Origin: Marinobacterium lacunae
Lineage (GTDB): Bacteria; Pseudomonadota; Gammaproteobacteria; Pseudomonadales; Balneatricaceae
DNA: 64,000 nucleotides
Reading direction: 5' to 3'
Assembly (NCBI RefSeq): GCF_000705555.1
Contig: NZ_JMQN01000011.1
Span: forward strand, 62,001 to 126,000
In this document: piece by piece, positions 9,042 through 17,436 of the stretch
Numbering within the stretch: the stretch's first letter is position 1
How the letters are laid out: the number at the start of each line of letters is the position of its first letter
Made by a program: the position numbers and the translations under genes
Notes under the pieces: model-generated
Seen by the model: the letters and a program-made list of their open reading frames with translations, nothing else
What the model was told of the DNA's origin: nothing
Database searches by the model: none

Positions 9042-9965
9042 TCACGTCAACACCGTCAGGAAGCGTTCGTTGAGCTGGCGATCATGGTAGAAAATCGCCT
9101 TGCCGAGCTTTTCGGCATCCCAGGTGATCGGCTCGTGGTCCGGATAGAACACGTCGCCGCCACAGAACACTTCGTTTCGGTTGCCCGAGGGGTCAAAGAA
9201 ATAGATTGTCTGGCCGTGGGTTATACCGTGGCGTGTCGGCCCTATATCGATGGAGGTATCGGTCATCGAGATCAGATCGCCGGCGCGCAGCACATCCTCC
9301 CAGGTCTCAAGAAAGAACGATGCATGGTGGAAACGCCCCTTTTCGGGGTGTTTGATGAACGCCACGTCATGGGCCTTCATCGAGCAGGTGAGGAACTGAG
9401 CGACACGGGTGCCCTCCGGATCCACCACCTGTTCGCACAGATCAAAGCCCAGCACATCACGGAACAGACGATAGGTTTCATCCAGATCGTCACCGTAGAG
9501 CAGACAGTGATCGAAGCGCTGTGCCTTCATGCCGCGCAGATCGCGAGGCCAGGCCTCCGGATTGTGGTTGCCGATGCCGTAACGGCCCGGCTGCTCCTTC
9601 TCGGCGAACAGCTCAAAGCTGTGCCCGGTCGGAGCAACGAAACGAATACGACGACCGCAGCCGCTCAACTCACCGGCCGGAATCTGCTCGACATCAAGGC
9701 CAAACTCGACCAGTTCGCCGTGCAGGCTCTCCAGTACCGATTCGTTCAACACCTTGAACGCCATGAAATCCATGCCCGGCGTGTCCGACTCGCGCAGTAC
9801 CACCGAGAACTTGTCCACCTCGGTCCAACCCTTGAGATAGACACGCCCCTGCGCGTCCTTATCAACCTCGATCAGGCCCATCAGATCACGGTAGTGGGCA
9901 ACCGCTTCGTCCATATCCATTACCCGGAGCTGCACATGTCCAGGTCGCATGACACCTTTTTTCAT
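9042..9965 (-). CDS. xylE: Catechol 2,3-dioxygenase, copy 1 (anthranilate operon)
   Basis: A 307-residue extradiol dioxygenase of the XylE/DmpB type, same length as the family. The iron ligands H153, H214 and E265 are present, as are active-site H246 and Y255. It opens catechol to 2-hydroxymuconic semialdehyde using Fe(II) and O2. It lies 49 bases after antC, so the catechol made by AntABC would be cleaved by an enzyme from the same transcript. Two paralogues are encoded at 28079-29002 and 43172-44095. This copy differs at many positions, for example [18 protein letters not shown], which suggests old divergence or independent acquisition. Confidence 0.95.
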   Translation of the reverse strand: MKKGVMRPGHVQLRVMDMDEAVAHYRDLMGLIEVDKDAQGRVYLKGWTEVDKFSVVLRESDTPGMDFMAFKVLNESVLESLHGELVEFGLDVEQIPAGELSGCGRRIRFVAPTGHSFELFAEKEQPGRYGIGNHNPEAWPRDLRGMKAQRFDHCLLYGDDLDETYRLFRDVLGFDLCEQVVDPEGTRVAQFLTCSMKAHDVAFIKHPEKGRFHHASFFLETWEDVLRAGDLISMTDTSIDIGPTRHGITHGQTIYFFDPSGNRNEVFCGGDVFYPDHEPITWDAEKLGKAIFYHDRQLNERFLTVLT

Positions 9966-10014
9966 CGTGCTTTCCTCTTTTTATTCTTGTGCTGTTTTCG
10001 TGTTGGGTTAGGTA

Positions 10015-11034
10015 TTAGCTGGCGGAGAACTTCTCGAAGTAGATACGGCTGTTCTCCATGTTGCGCTGATCCAGCCAGCTCTTGACCGCTTCGACCATCG
10101 GTGGGGGCCCGCACAGGTAGGCATCCACCTCACCACCGTTGAAGTGCGACTCCTCGAACAGGTCGGTCACCACACCGGTAGCGCCCTGCCAGTCGGCATC
10201 CGGGTTCATCACCGTCGTCATGAAGGAGAACTCGGGAATACGCTGCTCGTAGGCCTTGAGGCGCTCCAGCTCACACAGATCCTGCGGACGGGTTACGCCG
10301 TAGAAAAGCCGCACCGGCTGCGCCTGCTTATCTGGATTGGAGGCCATCTGATCGAGCATGCCGAGGAAGGCGGCAAGGCCGGTGCCACCGGCCACGAAGA
10401 TCAACGGGCGCTTGACCTGTTGCAGATAGAACGCACCCAGTGGGGCCTTGAGCGTGATCCGGTCGCCCGGTTGCGCCTGGTCACGCAGATAGTTGCTCAT
10501 GACACCATCCGGCAGCAGGCGGATCAGCAACTGCAGCTGGTTGTCTTCGTTGGGCTCGCAGGCAAAGGAGTAGGATCGCCACTCATCAGTGCCCGGCACC
10601 TGCACATGCGCGTACTGCCCCGGCAGGAAGTCCAGCTGGCCAGCGCGACTGCTGGCATCGAGGTGAAGCGCAGCCGTTGAGTCAGACAGCACCTCCACTT
10701 TGGATACCCGTGCCTCAACCTCTTCGGGGCCCGCACTGGTGCAGAGCGACGAGTCGAAATCGAAGCGCACAGCACAATCGCTTTTCACCCGCATCTGGCA
10801 GGCCAGAATGCCGCCTTTGGCCAGGTCATCCTCGCTGAGGGCGTCCTCGTCGACATACTCCAGATCGTAATCACCCGACTGGCAGGTGCCCTTGCAGGAT
10901 GCGCACACACCCTCTCGGCAATCCACCGGCAGGGTCAGCCCGTGACGCATGGCGGCATCGATCAACACCTCGTTGCCGTTGACTCCGATAAAGTGGGTGC
11001 GGCCATCGTTAAAACTCAGTGCAACCTTATGCAT
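10015..11034 (-). CDS. antC: Anthranilate 1,2-dioxygenase reductase (ferredoxin-NADH reductase)
   Basis: A 339-residue three-domain electron-transfer protein. The N-terminal plant-type [2Fe-2S] domain has C39, C44, C47 and C79. A central FAD-binding domain carries RSYSFAC near residue 158, and a C-terminal NAD domain carries VAGGTGLAAFLGML and CGPPPMVEA. It passes electrons from NADH to the Rieske oxygenase AntAB. GGGAGGT precedes the ATG. It follows antB with 44 bases between. It is paralogous to BenC at 24877-25890. Confidence 0.92.
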   Translation of the reverse strand: MHKVALSFNDGRTHFIGVNGNEVLIDAAMRHGLTLPVDCREGVCASCKGTCQSGDYDLEYVDEDALSEDDLAKGGILACQMRVKSDCAVRFDFDSSLCTSAGPEEVEARVSKVEVLSDSTAALHLDASSRAGQLDFLPGQYAHVQVPGTDEWRSYSFACEPNEDNQLQLLIRLLPDGVMSNYLRDQAQPGDRITLKAPLGAFYLQQVKRPLIFVAGGTGLAAFLGMLDQMASNPDKQAQPVRLFYGVTRPQDLCELERLKAYEQRIPEFSFMTTVMNPDADWQGATGVVTDLFEESHFNGGEVDAYLCGPPPMVEAVKSWLDQRNMENSRIYFEKFSAS

Positions 11035-11078
11035 ACTGCTTACCTCCCGATCCGAAGACCGTATTGCACGTCATTGGC

Positions 11079-11567
11079 TCAGACATGGTAGAAATCGAGC
11101 ACATGGCGGATCTTGTCGTTGAGCACAATCGAGCGCTTGCTCTGGATCTTCCAGCTCTCACCCTCAGCACGCAGGCGGTATTCCGACCAGCCAAAGAAAC
11201 ACTCCGCCTCGCCGAAGCGGAAGAAGTGGGTGGCCCAGTTGGCCTTGACCAGCCAGCTACCATCTTCCTGCTGCTGCGCCTGAACGTTATCCACCAGGTG
11301 CATGGTGCGCGGCATCGGCGTGCAGGCCGCGCTCTTGCCGGTACGGATCCGGAACACACGATCCTCTAGCCCTGCGCGGCTCGGGTAGTAGATCAGCGAC
11401 ATCTCACGCTTGGGGTTGGTGGTGTAGACATGCTCGGAGTCCCACTGCGGGATATGGAACTCGGCGTTCTCATCGAACAGCGCCAGGTACTCATCCCACT
11501 GCTGGCGGTCGCAGTACTCGGACTTGCGGTATAAAAACTGTTCGATGCTCTGAAGTACATTACTCAT
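11079..11567 (-). CDS. antB: Anthranilate 1,2-dioxygenase small (beta) subunit
   Basis: A 162-residue ring-hydroxylating dioxygenase beta subunit with a cystatin/NTF2-like fold. It has the family-typical IEQFLYRKSEYCDRQQWDEYLALF start and a YPSRAGLEDRVFRIRTG central segment. It stabilises the alpha subunit. It starts 3 bases after the antA stop, a tight coupling typical of these subunit pairs. Confidence 0.92.
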   Translation of the reverse strand: MSNVLQSIEQFLYRKSEYCDRQQWDEYLALFDENAEFHIPQWDSEHVYTTNPKREMSLIYYPSRAGLEDRVFRIRTGKSAACTPMPRTMHLVDNVQAQQQEDGSWLVKANWATHFFRFGEAECFFGWSEYRLRAEGESWKIQSKRSIVLNDKIRHVLDFYHV

Positions 11568-11570
11568 GGC

Positions 11571-12962
11571 TCAACCCTCCTGCGCCTTGCGTTTCTTCGC
11601 TGCCAACCCTTCCAGCATGTAGCGCTGCCAGGTCGAGTGCTGGTTCACGTAGAGCCCCTCCTGGGTAAACTCGGTACCGGTCAGCACAGGCTGGATATCC
11701 AGCGCCTCGGTATTGGCGGTAGGCCCTGTGGCCCAGTTTTCACAGCCACGGGAGATATCGTTCCAACGCTCGGCGCGGCCCTCAAAGCCCTTCTGAGCCT
11801 CACGGAACTCGACCAGATCATCGGGTGTGCCCATGCCGGAGACGTTGAAAAAGTCCTCAAACTGGCGGATGCGATTTTCGCGATCAGCGTCGGACTCACC
11901 CTTAACGCCCAGACAGAAGCTGTGGATCTCGGTCTTGTTCCAGGCCACCGGACGGATCACGCGTAACTGAGAGCTGATCTGATCCATGAAGAACAGGCTG
12001 GGGTAGATGTTGAGGTTGCGCAGGCGGTGCATCATCCATTCGGCACGGGTCTGGCCATACTCCTCGACCAGGCGCGGCATCACGCTGGCATAGCCGGGGC
12101 GCACATCCGGATTGGGCATATCGCTGAACAAAATGGTGTGGCCATTCTTAAACGCGAACCAGCCATCATCGGTCTCCTTGTCCCCGGCACCGAGCTTGCT
12201 GTAGTCCAGGGTTTTGGAGGCTCCGCCCTCTTTCGCCGCATCCTGCTGCTGACGATGCTGCACCGTGGCCACATAGTTGTAGTGCACGGTGCTCACGTGA
12301 TAGCCATCGAGGCCGTTTTCGTTCTGCAGCTTCCAGTTGCCGTCAAAGGTGTAGCTGGAGGAACCGGGTAGCACTTCAAGCTCGCCGTTCGGAGACTGCG
12401 CCGCCATCATGTCGAAAGCGATCCGGGCATCACCCAGGAACTCCTCCAGCGACTGCTTGCATTCGGTATTCAAGTTGATGAACACGAAGCCCTTGTAGCT
12501 GCTAACCAGCGCCTTGCGCAGGCCGCGGCTGGACTTGTCAAAATCCTGCGGGTACTCGTCCGGTGCCTTGACCTTGACCAGCTTGCCGTCCGACTTGTAG
12601 CACCAGGCGTGGAACGGGCAGGTGAAGGTGGACTGATTACCCTTGCAGACGCGGGTCAGTGTGGCGCCGCGATGCTGACAGGCGTTAAGCAGCGCGTTGA
12701 GCTCACCCTTGGAGTCGCGGGTGATGATCATCGGCTGGCGGCCAGCCTGCATGGTGAAGAAGTCGTTGGGGTTAGCGATCTGGCTCTCGTGGCAGGCGTA
12801 GATCCAGGTGTTCTCGAAGATCAGCTCCATCTCCAGATCGAACAGTTCACGGTCGGTGAATACGCTACGTGCAACCTTGTAGACCTTGTCGTCCGGACGG
12901 AAATCGAGAGCAGATTCGATCTTCTCCCTCCAGATCTCCAGCATCTCTGTATTTGTTGTCAT
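11571..12962 (-). CDS. antA: Anthranilate 1,2-dioxygenase large (alpha) subunit, Rieske oxygenase
   Basis: A 463-residue Rieske non-heme iron oxygenase. The [2Fe-2S] ligands are C95, H97, C115 and H118. The catalytic iron site lies in ENGLDGYHVSTVH, with D219 as bridge and H222 and H227 as ligands. GGAGGT lies 8 bases before the ATG. It would deaminate and decarboxylate anthranilate to catechol. Anthranilate rather than benzoate is chosen because there is no BenD-type dehydrogenase in this operon (anthranilate dihydroxylation yields catechol spontaneously) and because the neighbouring iif operon makes anthranilate. A separate benABCD set is present at 24-28 kb. Confidence 0.88.
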   Translation of the reverse strand: MTTNTEMLEIWREKIESALDFRPDDKVYKVARSVFTDRELFDLEMELIFENTWIYACHESQIANPNDFFTMQAGRQPMIITRDSKGELNALLNACQHRGATLTRVCKGNQSTFTCPFHAWCYKSDGKLVKVKAPDEYPQDFDKSSRGLRKALVSSYKGFVFINLNTECKQSLEEFLGDARIAFDMMAAQSPNGELEVLPGSSSYTFDGNWKLQNENGLDGYHVSTVHYNYVATVQHRQQQDAAKEGGASKTLDYSKLGAGDKETDDGWFAFKNGHTILFSDMPNPDVRPGYASVMPRLVEEYGQTRAEWMMHRLRNLNIYPSLFFMDQISSQLRVIRPVAWNKTEIHSFCLGVKGESDADRENRIRQFEDFFNVSGMGTPDDLVEFREAQKGFEGRAERWNDISRGCENWATGPTANTEALDIQPVLTGTEFTQEGLYVNQHSTWQRYMLEGLAAKKRKAQEG

Positions 12963-13293
12963 CGTGATGACCTCCGGTTAGAGACGGGGCCTTGTACCCC
13001 GCCGGTGGGTTTATGGATTCATAAGACCAAACCACCACCCTGCTCGCCTATCCGGATTTTTTAGAAGCGTTATCCCCTTTTCACCACGCACCAAACAGGG
13101 TCATTCTCGCCATATATATGTGCACGTTTTCATGCCTGCAAAAGGCGATTGCAATTCATGTACTTAAATCAGGAAATGGTAATCCCACAAATAAAACACT
13201 GCCTCTTTTTATTGCACCTGCACAATGCAGATAGGGGTATGAAGCAGACGCATTCACCGGAAAAAATGGATGGTTTCCCGGTATTGATCATGA
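12963..13293. promoter_or_regulatory. Divergent antA / AraC intergenic region with GGATA repeats
   Basis: A 331-base region without a gene. On the minus strand two GGATA cores lie 22 bases apart (13075-13071 and 13053-13049). A TCTTAT sequence (13026-13021) follows, in a position suited to a -10 element. This is the pattern of tandem AraC/XylS half-sites, but the outer TGCA half is not conserved. A small GGGG/CCCC hairpin (about 12983-13001) lies in the antA leader. Confidence 0.4.
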
Positions 13294-14454
13294 ATGAAAG
13301 ACAGAAAAGCCCACATCCATATAAACTTTAAGTCATTGACCGACATCATGGGTCATGCTAGTTTGAAGGTCGGCTCAACGTACGTTAGCCAAAACAATTA
13401 TTATAACGTCTACATAAAGACAGGGCCGGATAATCCGGTTTTCACTATGCTGGAAAACGTAAGCCTGTTTGAAGCTGAGTCGTCAAAGAAGATATCAGCC
13501 GATATCCAGGATACTGCCGATGCAGTCTCATGGATGTCCAATATATGCGGTCCTCATGATCTCACCGTCTACAATGCACGTAAGATGCATTTCAGGCACG
13601 TGGGTAATATTCTGAACTCGACCACCACCGCTATTGGTCATATCGAGTACGGTACCGACGTCACGGTCAAAATCGAGGATCTGGAAAACAGCTACAGCAT
13701 AAGCCTGCCGATCAGCGGGTTTCAGGAGCTGTCGACGCCGGACAACAAGACCGAGTCCAACATCACCAGCGGCATCATCATCTCCCCTTCAGCCCCCTGT
13801 GAGCTCAATATAAGTGGCAACTGCCGCAAGAGCCTGGTCAGAATTTCACGTCGGGAAATGGAGCTTTCACTGGAGTCGATGATTGGCAAACCGATCGACA
13901 AGCCTTTGATTTTCGAGCCAAAAATGGATGCACGCGTGGGCGCACCCAGTGCCTGGTGGCGCACCATAAGGCTGATCGAGCAGGAGCTATCCCAATCTGG
14001 CAGCCTGTACAATTTCGCACCTTTTATCCGCGATATAGAGCAAGCGCTGATCAAGGGGCTGCTGACCTCTCAGCCGCATAACTACTCGGATGCAGTGCGC
14101 GATGCGTTCAAGCGCAAGCTACCGGCCTACATCATCAAGACCATCGACTACATCCGCAACAACGCCAAGAACGACCTGCATATAGAGGATATCGAGTGGG
14201 TAGCAGGCGTATCGCGCAATAAACTCTACGCTGATTTCAAGGCCCATTTTGGTGAACCACCCACGGCTTACCTTAAACGGGTAAGGCTGGAAGGCGTACG
14301 CAATGACATAATCGCGAGCTGCGGTCATGAGAGCATTTCAAATCTTGCGATGAACTGGGGGTTTAGCCATTTAGGCCGTTTCTCATCAGAATATAAGAAA
14401 CTCTTCGGTGAGACGCCATCGGATACTCAAAATAGAGCACGGCTTGAAATATAG
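13294..14454 (+). CDS. AraC/XylS-family activator, probable AntR-like regulator
   Basis: A 386-residue protein with an N-terminal ligand domain and a C-terminal AraC DNA-binding domain. The helices are LHIEDIEWVAGVSRNKLYADF and ISNLAMNWGFSHLGRFSSEYKKLFGETPS. The start is uncertain: this ATG has no clear ribosome site, and MGHASLK at about 13348 is an alternative. It is divergent from antA, so it is the likely activator of the ant/TRAP operon. It shares the SQPHNYSD motif with the AraC at 5088. Base composition is somewhat more AT-rich at its 5-prime end than in its neighbours. Confidence 0.82.
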   Translation: MKDRKAHIHINFKSLTDIMGHASLKVGSTYVSQNNYYNVYIKTGPDNPVFTMLENVSLFEAESSKKISADIQDTADAVSWMSNICGPHDLTVYNARKMHFRHVGNILNSTTTAIGHIEYGTDVTVKIEDLENSYSISLPISGFQELSTPDNKTESNITSGIIISPSAPCELNISGNCRKSLVRISRREMELSLESMIGKPIDKPLIFEPKMDARVGAPSAWWRTIRLIEQELSQSGSLYNFAPFIRDIEQALIKGLLTSQPHNYSDAVRDAFKRKLPAYIIKTIDYIRNNAKNDLHIEDIEWVAGVSRNKLYADFKAHFGEPPTAYLKRVRLEGVRNDIIASCGHESISNLAMNWGFSHLGRFSSEYKKLFGETPSDTQNRARLEI

Positions 14455-14535
14455 CTGTGCTAATACCTGATTTAATACCAGGTCTTGTCAGAACACTAAA
14501 ATCGCGTAAACCCAGCAATATATAATCAACATAAA

Positions 14536-14571
14536 AACCGGCCACTCTATAAAAGAGGCCGGTTATTTTTT
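14536..14571 (+). terminator. Rho-independent terminator after AraC gene
   Basis: An AACCGGC/GCCGGTT stem extended by CTCT/AGAG across a CA bulge is followed by TTATTTTTT on the plus strand. Confidence 0.8.
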
Positions 14572-14627
14572 AACTCACAACACCGATCTAATTAATTCAA
14601 AACCCGAATAACGTTCTCTCAAGTTTT

Positions 14628-14951
14628 TTACGCAATCTCATCGATATAATTAGCCGCCTCCTGACGACTGAAAAAGCGACCATGACGCACGAAGCCGGAG
14701 ACAATACTGCTTCTGATCTCGACAACCCGGCCAGCACGATCACGTTTGACGATCCACTCCTCGGGTAATCCATCCAGCGTATGGAAAGACGCCACACGGC
14801 CATCCCTGAAACGTGACAGCTCGACCCGTTGATCGCACGCGTCCTGAAAGGCGGGTACAAAGGCGTGTTGAGCATTGTTCTGACTGATGCCGCCGGTGTG
14901 TTGGTATTCGATATTTTCCTGTTCCAGCGGACTGAGCGTTTCAACTGTCAT
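14628..14951 (-). CDS. Small conserved-looking hypothetical protein
   Basis: A 107-residue protein. The ATG of MTVETLSP has AGGG 8 bases upstream; a GTG 9 bases earlier is possible. It has no signal peptide or membrane segment. It is acidic at the N-terminus and has a basic central part (DGLPEEWIVKRDRAGRVVEI). Codon use is like its neighbours and no competing frame looks better. I do not recognise the family. It stands alone, converging on the AraC gene and upstream of nothing obvious. Confidence 0.6.
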   Translation of the reverse strand: MTVETLSPLEQENIEYQHTGGISQNNAQHAFVPAFQDACDQRVELSRFRDGRVASFHTLDGLPEEWIVKRDRAGRVVEIRSSIVSGFVRHGRFFSRQEAANYIDEIA

Positions 14952-15122
14952 GATGGCCACCCTGAGATTGTTCTGTTATTGGCTCCTGCACATTGAATTT
15001 TTTCCTTTCTGTTGGTTTAACAATGCGACAAAACATCATGACCAGCGCTCCGATGCGTGCAGTACCTAGCCACTGAGTGCAGAAATCTGCACGCGATCAC
15101 TCAGCCCCCTCCCAAGAGCCCG

Positions 15123-16022
15123 TTATTCAAACAACTCCACCAGCCAATCGATGAACACGCGCAGGCGTGGCGGCATCTGGCGATGTTGTGGATAGAGCAC
15201 CGACAAGGGGATGGGAGGCGGCGCGCACTCTACCAGCACCTCTATCAGCCGCCCCGCATTCAACTGAGCCTCAACGTGGTAGCGTGGTACCTGCACGATA
15301 CCCAACCCCGCCTCGCAGCCTGCCACATAGGCAGTGCCGTTATTAACGCTCAAAGATGATCTCAGGCTTTTGGAAACCGCTCTGCCGTTGACCATAAAAT
15401 GCAGCGGGTCCACCCGCGCCGTAGTCGCTGACAGAAACTCGACACAAAAGTGTCGATCAAGAGACCCAATCGATTCGGGGCGACCCTGTCGCTCGATATA
15501 GTCGCAACTGGCACAGGTTACCTGTGGCAACAGCGCCAACCGTCGTGCGATGAGCGATGAATCATCCAGCTCGCCGATTCTCAGCACACAGTCCACGCCC
15601 TCACGCACCAAGTCGATCATCCTGTCGGCCACACTGAGCTCAAGCACGATCTCGGGATAGCGCCGATAGAACGCCGGCAACGCCGGTATAACCACAAGGC
15701 GCGCCAATGACGCGGGCAGATCGACTCTTAAGCGCCCTTTTGGATACTGCGCCTGCTGTGAGAGTCGGTTCTCGACCGCATCCACATCACGCAGAATGGA
15801 CTGTACCTGCCGGTAATACACCTCGCCATCGGGCGTGGTGCTCACCTGCCGCGTGGTGCGCTGAAGCAGTCTGACCCCAAGATGACTCTCCAACTGTCGC
15901 ATCAACGCGGTAGCCGAGGCGCGCGACATATCAAGGTGTTCCGAGGCCGCCGTGAAACTGCCAAGCTCGACAATGCGCACGAACAGCTGCATCGCTCTGA
16001 GTCTATCCATCACCTGCACCAT
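15123..16022 (-). CDS. LysR-family regulator next to benE
   Basis: A 299-residue LysR regulator. The N-terminal winged helix (MQLFVRIVELGSFTAASEHLDMSRASATALMRQLESHLGVRLL) is followed by a substrate-binding domain from about residue 95. A second in-frame ATG (MDRLRAM) 12 bases inside could be the true start. It is divergent from benE across 114 bases, so it may control that transporter. The sequence belongs to the large single-domain CrgA/DhcR-like branch, which gives no effector information. Confidence 0.85.
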   Translation of the reverse strand: MVQVMDRLRAMQLFVRIVELGSFTAASEHLDMSRASATALMRQLESHLGVRLLQRTTRQVSTTPDGEVYYRQVQSILRDVDAVENRLSQQAQYPKGRLRVDLPASLARLVVIPALPAFYRRYPEIVLELSVADRMIDLVREGVDCVLRIGELDDSSLIARRLALLPQVTCASCDYIERQGRPESIGSLDRHFCVEFLSATTARVDPLHFMVNGRAVSKSLRSSLSVNNGTAYVAGCEAGLGIVQVPRYHVEAQLNAGRLIEVLVECAPPPIPLSVLYPQHRQMPPRLRVFIDWLVELFE

Positions 16023-16136
16023 TGTTCGGGATTTCTTAACAGTGTTGCCGGCCAGCGGGGCTTAATCTATCCAATCTGCGCAACTAAAGTGGAAGGGCTG
16101 TACATTCCCTGCAAACAATCTCCGGTACCTCTTACC

Positions 16137-17354
16137 ATGCGTCACGACCTTTCACTCTCAGCCATTACCGCCGGTTTTCTAGCGGTCCTTGTCTCCTACT
16201 CCGGCCCCCTGCTGATCTTCTTTCAGGCCGCGCAGAGCGCACAGGTGGGCAGCGACATGCTGGCCAGTTGGGTGTGGTCTGTCTCTATAGGGGCGGCATT
16301 TACCGGGATCCTGCTGAGCGTGTGGCTGAGAGTACCGGTTATTACAGCCTGGTCGGCCCCCGGCACCGCCCTGCTGGTGACGCTGTTTCCCGAGTTGAGC
16401 CTGAACGAGGCGGTAGGGGCGTACATCACCGCCGCCGTGATCATGATGATCATCGGCCTCAGCGGCGGCTTCGACCGGCTGGTGCGCCATATCCCCAAAG
16501 GCATCGCAGCCGGCATGATGGCCGGAATTCTGTTCCAGTTCGGTATTGCCGCCTTTGCCTCGGTGAGCCACTCACCGACACTGGCCGCTTCCATGATTGC
16601 GGCCTACATCGTGCTCAAGCGGCTCTTCCCCCGATACAGCCTGATCCTGATGCTGCTGGTCGGTATCGGATTGTCCGTGCTGCTTGAGGGCAGCGATCTG
16701 AGCGGCGTTAAGCTGCAGCTGACCACACCGACATTCATCACGCCGCACTGGAGTATTGGCGCCACACTCAGTCTCGCGATTCCGCTGGTACTGGTCAGCA
16801 TCACCGGACAGTTTCTGCCCGGCATGGCGATCTTGCGTGGCGCCGGATACAACACACCGGCACGCCCGATTCTGACGCTGACCAGCCTCACCTCGATGGT
16901 ACTGGCCTGTTTCGGCGGCATTACCATCGTTATCGCCGCGATCACCGCCGCTCTGTGTACCGGCAAGGATTCCCATGAAGATCCGGGCAAACGCTATATA
17001 GCCGGTATCGCCAACGGCCTGTTCTACCTGATCGGCGGAACCTTCTCGGGCACGATCATCCTGCTGTTCAGCGCCATGCCGAAAACATTTATCGCGGTGC
17101 TGGCAGGTCTTGCGCTGATCGGCGCGATCAGCAACAACCTGGCGGCGGCACTGGATGAAGTGGAACACCGTGAAGCGGCGACCATTACCTTTCTCGCCAC
17201 CGCCTCCGGTATGAGTTTTTTAGGGCTCGGTTCGGCCTTCTGGGGCATCGTGATCGGCTCGATCGCCTATCTGGTGTTGAACAAGCCCTTGAGGATCGAC
17301 GTACTAACGGCGATGCCCGCTGTTAAAACACGTTTCAGCGGCAAGAAAGAATAG
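16137..17354 (+). CDS. benE: Benzoate/H+ symporter family transporter (BenE)
   Basis: A 405-residue inner-membrane protein with about 12 hydrophobic segments, starting at MRHDLSLS. The open frame extends further upstream into the LysR gene but is not protein-like there. Family segments seen are SYSGPLLIFFQAAQ, ITAWSAPGTALL, a GQFLPGMAILRGAGY loop and FGGITIVIAAITAALCTG. It is expected to import benzoate or a related aromatic acid with protons. It is 8 kb from benABCD and paired with a LysR gene. The substrate is a family-level assignment. Confidence 0.85.
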   Translation: MRHDLSLSAITAGFLAVLVSYSGPLLIFFQAAQSAQVGSDMLASWVWSVSIGAAFTGILLSVWLRVPVITAWSAPGTALLVTLFPELSLNEAVGAYITAAVIMMIIGLSGGFDRLVRHIPKGIAAGMMAGILFQFGIAAFASVSHSPTLAASMIAAYIVLKRLFPRYSLILMLLVGIGLSVLLEGSDLSGVKLQLTTPTFITPHWSIGATLSLAIPLVLVSITGQFLPGMAILRGAGYNTPARPILTLTSLTSMVLACFGGITIVIAAITAALCTGKDSHEDPGKRYIAGIANGLFYLIGGTFSGTIILLFSAMPKTFIAVLAGLALIGAISNNLAAALDEVEHREAATITFLATASGMSFLGLGSAFWGIVIGSIAYLVLNKPLRIDVLTAMPAVKTRFSGKKE

Positions 17355-17367
17355 GCGTATTCGCCCG

Positions 17368-17395
17368 AAAAAAGGGGGACACTCGTCCCCCAAAG
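17368..17395 (-). terminator. Terminator after the amino-acid symporter gene
   Basis: GGGGGAC/GTCCCCC stem with a 4-base loop, followed by TTTTTT in the minus direction. It lies between the convergent benE and symporter genes. Confidence 0.8.
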
Positions 17396-17436
17396 CGGCT
17401 TTGACAGGAGCTCGTCAAAACGTCGCGTTCAGCGCT

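Noticed and set aside
8977-9045. Longer N-terminus for the TRAP binding protein
   Set aside because: It would place 23 non-signal residues before the signal peptide and overlap the dioxygenase stop. AGGAG supports the inner ATG.
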